DNA of 64,000 bases from Mastigias papua. Its lineage: Eukaryota; Cnidaria; Scyphozoa; Rhizostomeae; Mastigiidae. The DNA lies in NCBI GenBank assembly GCA_964019165.1, contig OZ025267.1:855001-919000 (forward strand), given 5' to 3'. How positions within the stretch are numbered: position 1 is the stretch's first letter; each line of letters starts with the position of its first letter. A model generated the notes under the pieces. It ran no database searches, had not been told where the DNA came from, and saw only the letters and a program-made list of their open reading frames with translations. The translations under genes were made by a program, and so were the position numbers. Shown in pieces: positions 57,929 to 64,000 of this stretch.

Positions 57929-59742
57929 ATCCACCCATATGAAAGCAAGTCAAATTCTTTCCATAATTCACACTGCTTTTTATGATAAGACTTCTTAATG
58001 CTTAACCCATTATTATCAAAAACTCCAGTATGCTGTGGGTATGTTTTCCAATGCTCCATTAATGGACGACCGGTCTTGAAAAAGTGCAAGAACTCTTTAC
58101 GAATCGTCTCCTTGAATAAATTGTCTTTTGAGCTTGGCACATAGTTAACTGGCAATCCGTGAAAACCAAACAAGGCAGATGAATCCCATTCATGAACTGA
58201 ATAACGCGAATGGTACTTTTGGATGAAATTAGCTGGCACACTAGGAGTGTTCGATACGATATACCTGTATACATCGAGATTAGCAGCCAAAGAAAGATTT
58301 CTACTTAGAATATCATTTGGACAAGTTGCGCGAATATCTGAAGCCATTGTTGCATATAGAAGCTGTGGTTCTGTCGAATTTAAACTCTTCTTGTAGAGGT
58401 CAATAGCTCGGCCTGGAAGCTTAGAAGAAAATGGGCCTAGCCTATTTTCAACAAATGTCGTGAAATTATCAAATGTTGAGTTGATGAAGTTCTTTACGGG
58501 GTAAATATCGATCTCTTGTGCCGTTGTTCCTATCATTACCTCGATTCTATGAGGCATAGCTGGGCGTAAGTTTAGCTGGCCAGGAGCATTTACAACAACA
58601 ACACCATCGATGACACACAAGGCACCATCAAATCGGTTGACTGTTGGCAGGTCTAGTACATCGTTCATTGCCCAGTACGGATATTGCAACCACGGAATGG
58701 CATGGAAGACCTGTGTTTTAGTAAGATTATAAATACACTTCAAAGTTTCATTGTCCGTCTTCTTCAGGCATTTGCTGTTGCGAAGAAAGACAGTATTATC
58801 AAAGGAGGCTTCTTTGGCTGTTTTATTAAACACAGCAGATCCGCTCATAGCTATAGCTCTCTGAAACAAACCATTAGCTTGTTTTGACGCCAAAAGCCCA
58901 AATATCGACGTACCGCCTGAGCTTTGTCCCACCACTGTCACCTGCTTAGGGTCCCCACCAAAGCGAGCAATATTTTGTCTTACCCACTGTAGTGCCAATA
59001 TTTGGTCCATAAAGCCGTAATTTCCGGATGTTTTATTCCTAGAGTGGTTCGACAAAACATCCAGCGCAAGAAATCCAAAAGCATTAAGCCTATAATTCAT
59101 ACTAACAGCCACAACATTCATACTGGAAACAAACTCGACGTTGGGGGAGTACCCTTTATCGCTCGATGAACCTACTGTAAGATACCCACCATGAATCCAT
59201 ACAATTACAGGTAATTTCATAGTGCTATCTAGCGTCTGTGTCCAGACGTTCAAATATAGGCAATCTTCGCTTCCGCTTTCCCTCCAACCATTTACAAAAT
59301 CCAGCTGACTGCACGAACTTTGGAATTTGTCTGCATTCAGTACCCCATTCCAGCAGCTCTTGCCACGCTCTAATGGCTGAGGTGGTTGCCATCTCAAGTT
59401 CTTAACAGGCGGTTTAGCATATGGTATGCCCTTAAATACAAATGCCGAAAAGCCACTCAGCTCTTCGCGTACGCCTTCAACCAAACCACATTCTACCCTC
59501 ACAACTGTATGCTTCAAAGTCCTTCTTCGTTGAGTGTAAACAATGGCAAGTATCACGGTTATTATGACGATGGAAATAATGCAAGCTACAATCCCAAGTC
59601 GTCTCGATCTTGAACTCGTACTTCCTAAGCCACTCTGTTTGCTGTGGGGTGTTGTGTAGCTTTCTCCTGATGAGTCATTTAAGTCAGTATCGGCAGTGCC
59701 ATTTTCACCAAGAATAGGCCGTCTCTCAGATTCCAGTTCCAT
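57922..59742 (-). CDS. Type II membrane carboxylesterase/cholinesterase-like protein, intronless
   Basis: 606-aa protein from ATG 59740-59742 (the frame extends three codons up only to a TTG). The N-terminal 48 residues are hydrophilic, followed by a single membrane anchor at about 49-69 and a basic stop (RRR). The rest is an alpha/beta-hydrolase of the carboxylesterase type-B/cholinesterase family in a type II, lumenal or extracellular topology. Landmarks are FKGIPYAKPPV, SEDCLYLNVW (EDCLYLN signature), WIHGG (oxyanion hole), nucleophile S274 in GQSSGG (family usual GESAGG), E410 in TAQEID and H517 in VHEWD. The full catalytic triad is present, so activity on ester substrates is expected; the substrate is unknown. 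Several N-x-S/T sites are present. A single-exon gene of this size may be a retrocopy or an intron-poor lineage member. Family members are usually about 530-650 aa, so it is full length. Confidence 0.93.
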   Translation of the reverse strand: MELESERRPILGENGTADTDLNDSSGESYTTPHSKQSGLGSTSSRSRRLGIVACIISIVIITVILAIVYTQRRRTLKHTVVRVECGLVEGVREELSGFSAFVFKGIPYAKPPVKNLRWQPPQPLERGKSCWNGVLNADKFQSSCSQLDFVNGWRESGSEDCLYLNVWTQTLDSTMKLPVIVWIHGGYLTVGSSSDKGYSPNVEFVSSMNVVAVSMNYRLNAFGFLALDVLSNHSRNKTSGNYGFMDQILALQWVRQNIARFGGDPKQVTVVGQSSGGTSIFGLLASKQANGLFQRAIAMSGSAVFNKTAKEASFDNTVFLRNSKCLKKTDNETLKCIYNLTKTQVFHAIPWLQYPYWAMNDVLDLPTVNRFDGALCVIDGVVVVNAPGQLNLRPAMPHRIEVMIGTTAQEIDIYPVKNFINSTFDNFTTFVENRLGPFSSKLPGRAIDLYKKSLNSTEPQLLYATMASDIRATCPNDILSRNLSLAANLDVYRYIVSNTPSVPANFIQKYHSRYSVHEWDSSALFGFHGLPVNYVPSSKDNLFKETIRKEFLHFFKTGRPLMEHWKTYPQHTGVFDNNGLSIKKSYHKKQCELWKEFDLLSYGWIN

Positions 59743-60670
<928 letters not shown>

Positions 60671-60673
<3 letters not shown>

Positions 60674-60949
60674 TAAAATCGTAAGAAGGGGGGCTGTTCA
60701 TGAAGAAATCTTGGACCACACCCTTTATGAATGCAGCTTTTCTTGGCCACGCCCTTTCATAGCTGCTAATCCTCAGGGAATATGAATCCTACTGGCTAGT
60801 ACTGTGAAAAAGATGCTATGACTGAGAGTGCTCCTTTGTAGTCATGTCTTGTCATGCGATATGTAGAAAAAAGATGGACTCTTTAAAGGGGGGCTGAGCC
60901 CCCCTAAAATATACACAATTTTAAGAAGGGGGGCTGAGCCCCCCTGAGC

Positions 60950-60955
<6 letters not shown>
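60671..60955. mobile_element. Small unclassified repeat with G6/C6 hairpins between TA tracts
   Basis: About 285 bp starting TCCTAAAATCGTAAGAAGGGG and ending in two copies of the perfect hairpin GGGGGGCTGAGCCCCCC (60888-60904 and 60928-60944). The start motif also occurs at 60595-60617. It is TA-flanked on both sides. Repeated ends and hairpins suggest a short mobile element, but the class is unknown. Confidence 0.35.

Positions 60956-60986
<31 letters not shown>
60953..60986. repeat. (TA)n microsatellite
   Basis: TA tract of about 34 bp immediately before the 264-bp tandem repeats. Confidence 0.92.
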
Positions 60987-62193
<1,207 letters not shown>

Positions 62194-62278
62194 ATGTCAG
62201 ATTACTTCAGAATGGACTCATTGCAATCACCAAGACGTGAAAAGAACCAAGGATACACCAAATTTCTGCAGGATCAAG
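62194..62278 (+). CDS. Unrecognised gene running off the right edge, exon 1
   Basis: ATG 62194 (a second in-frame ATG at 62212) opens a 28-codon exon ending in phase 1 before a GTAACT donor at 62279. The peptide is Ser/Arg/Lys/Gln-rich and ends in FLQDQ. The next exon completes a Val codon, and all three exon phases agree, which is the main evidence. Product unknown. Confidence 0.5.
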
Positions 62279-62417
62279 GTAACTTTACCTGGTTTAATAT
62301 AAAGTACGCTGCAATTTCTTGACATTGCTGACTTTTAGTAGTGAGGCTATGTAAGATTCATAGCTATTTTGTAATTGGCCGGTGTGGAGTTCAGAATCGC
62401 TGTTATTTTATCAACAG

Positions 62418-62488
62418 TTCAAAGACTGAATGCTGTTTTAAGGGAATATCAAAGAAAGTATCCACCGATAAGAGAACCTACGATTGAG
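62418..62488 (+). CDS. Unrecognised right-edge gene, exon 2
   Basis: Acceptor TTATCAACAG|TT at 62417 and donor GAG|GTAATA at 62489. It encodes VQRLNAVLREYQRKYPPIRE plus PTIE, likely an amphipathic helix followed by a Pro-rich turn. Phase 1 in, phase 0 out. Confidence 0.55.
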
Positions 62489-63561
62489 GTAATAATGTGT
62501 TTTTCTACCTTATGGCGGACTTTTTGTTCCACAAATTTGGAATTGATATATAATGTCTATCTGTTTATATGTGGATCGACCTCAAATTTGCTATATACAA
62601 GCTTTTTATGTCCACATAGTTGCTAAGTTTTGGTTACCCAAATGCTGGAGAAATGGGGGTGGCAGTTTTGCAGTAATGGGGACAGGCACGCCTGCCCGCA
62701 CCGAGGGCGGGGGGGGGGCAAGGTTCCTATTGAGGGCACATTATAAATATTTTTGCACTAAAATAAATAAGTTCTTGGACAGGGCAGGAGGGGCAGCTGC
62801 CCCCGCCCCCCCAGCATAGATGTCCCTGAATGGGGATGGGATGAGGCTATCACTGCCACTGCAGGGCAGTTATTAACCAAACCATGAATACATAGTAATA
62901 TCTAAAATAACAACGTAGTACAGTATATCAGAATCATAAAAAGCAATTGTGCTAAAAATGATTAGTTTTAAATAAGGGGACTGGCAAAGAGTGAAGAGTA
63001 TGAATTGCCAAGTTCCTTTAAATTTTCAGATAGACGATTTTTGTATGTTTCCCCAAAATGAAAGGGATGCTGGAGATTTAATAATATTCTACCATTGCTG
63101 AAGGTCGGCTGGAGATAACACTGAAATGCCCGACCTGTGTATGTGGCCACTGGTTAGTGCAGCTTGAAGTATCTGTGCACGTCTCTTTTTTAAATAGATT
63201 TGTAACTGTATGAGTGTCAAATTAGAGTCCTTTTGGTTGTACCTACCAGTAATCAATTATTAATACCAAAAGACTGCCACTAGTCAGAACCTTGATAAGG
63301 TATGTTGCAGAAAGTAATATAATGCCCTTAGTAAAAATTCCATGAATACTATGATTCACTTGTTGAATTTTCCCTCTTTTGTCATTATTTTAGATTTCAG
63401 CTCAAGAAATAGCATGCTAATGTATGTTGTGTATGGTTCAATAAATCCATACATTTCATCCAACTTACATTGCAGGAAAAGCACCATTTGCGGTGCCAAT
63501 AATTATTCTTTCTCATTCCTGCAGTTGAATATATTTTTGTCTTTGATTCACCTTGAATTAG
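62489..63561 (+). other. Intron of the right-edge gene
   Basis: 1073 bp. It contains a G/C-rich repeat-like stretch (about 62685-62818, with GGGCGGGGGGGGGG and CAGCTGCCCCCGCCCCCCC) and nothing else nameable. Confidence 0.5.
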
Positions 63562-63599
63562 GATGATGAAGCTTTACCACCATGGCTAGAGGACCCAAG
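63562..63599 (+). CDS. Unrecognised right-edge gene, exon 3
   Basis: Acceptor CTTGAATTAG at 63561 and donor AAG|GTATTT at 63600. In phase 0 it encodes DDEALPPWLEDP plus two bases of an Arg or Ser codon. The PPWL-type acidic linear segment is reminiscent of short conserved motifs in coiled-coil proteins, but I cannot assign a family. The gene continues beyond 64000. Confidence 0.55.
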
Positions 63600-64000
63600 G
63601 TATTTGAATTCTTTTCTGCCTAGTTCTAATTTTACTTTCATGCTATAGCATTCATCCTGCATTGCAGGCAATACCTTATTGATATTTCCCATATTTGACC
63701 AAGTTTGATCATGTATTTGACCTTAAGTTGTGGAATCATCAGTATTAATATCATCAGATTGAGCTTAAGCCAAGAGTAATCAACAACAACTTGAGCCATA
63801 TGATGTGGTTGTGAGAGTTGTTGACTAAGTAGCATTCCAGTTTTGCTCTGGAAATCTTGAGCTGTTCTATTGCTTATGGTTCTTTGATCAGTTATAAGAA
63901 CCACTTCTGTGATTTCATATCTGTGATTGAGTATTGTTGACCTTATTGACTTAAAAAGCACCTTGAGAAGTTTTTCCATTTGCTCCACAAATTTAAAGGT
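63600..64000 (+). other. Intron or further part of the right-edge gene
   Basis: No further exon is recognised before the window ends. A minus-strand frame (63638-63988) is open but has no recognisable motif. Confidence 0.4.

Noticed and set aside
63638..63988. 116-aa minus-strand ORF at the window edge
   Set aside because: It is AT-driven, has no recognisable domain, and lies antisense in a probable intron.

Overview
This window is AT-rich metazoan nuclear DNA. It has GT-AG introns, long intron-free exons, many mobile elements and long TA microsatellites. A tandem family of intron-poor class A GPCRs, together with THAP/SAP two-gene transposons, PIF/Harbinger elements and a Ty3/gypsy element, fits a cnidarian best (anthozoan-like). 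That assignment is inference: no rRNA, mitochondrial or other marker gene is present.

Left part (1-21.3 kb): two plus-strand genes for large, mostly disordered, probably cytoskeletal or adaptor-type proteins. The first (2135-5668) is a single-exon 1177-aa protein with a coiled-coil N-terminus and a basic Ser-rich tail ending in an SxIP-type motif. The second has at least three exons (11845-12339, 15710-20066, 20766-21296) whose phases join perfectly. It gives a protein of about 1783 aa with many PxxP motifs and one SH3 domain near the C-terminus. The SH3 exon has no ATG and is easy to miss.

Middle part (21.3-47.8 kb): a repeat-rich stretch (tRNA-like SINE, TA tracts, a hammerhead-like motif, a 194-bp palindrome) leads into a minus-strand array of related GPCR genes. 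Three are intact (26420-27385, 31634-32539, 34318-35223), one is a decayed pseudogene (about 29283-29905), and one (39519-46252) is split by a retrotransposon. The array arose by segmental duplication: 5' and 3' flanks, including a conserved 5'-UTR splice donor, are shared between copies. Transposons have since entered it: a two-gene THAP/SAP element with about 240-bp terminal inverted repeats (36165-38800), a Harbinger relic, a MITE-like family, and a complete Ty3/gypsy element (40030-45853). The gypsy element sits in the second intracellular loop of the fifth GPCR and itself carries a 742-bp Harbinger-type element inside its gag-protease region.

Right part (47.8-64 kb): a non-autonomous LTR element with two 1258-bp LTRs (47782-50783), two minisatellites, a divergent plus-strand GPCR (53837-54751), an intronless type II membrane carboxylesterase/cholinesterase-like gene (57922-59742, minus), a TA-rich region with three 264-bp tandem repeats containing a tRNA-like segment and a hammerhead-like core, and the first three exons of an unrecognised gene that runs off the right edge.

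The strongest oddities are the three-level nest (Harbinger in gypsy in GPCR), whose GPCR halves sum to exactly the length of intact paralogs, the hammerhead-like motifs beside TA tracts, and the shared primer-binding site of the two LTR elements. I see no convincing new multi-gene system.
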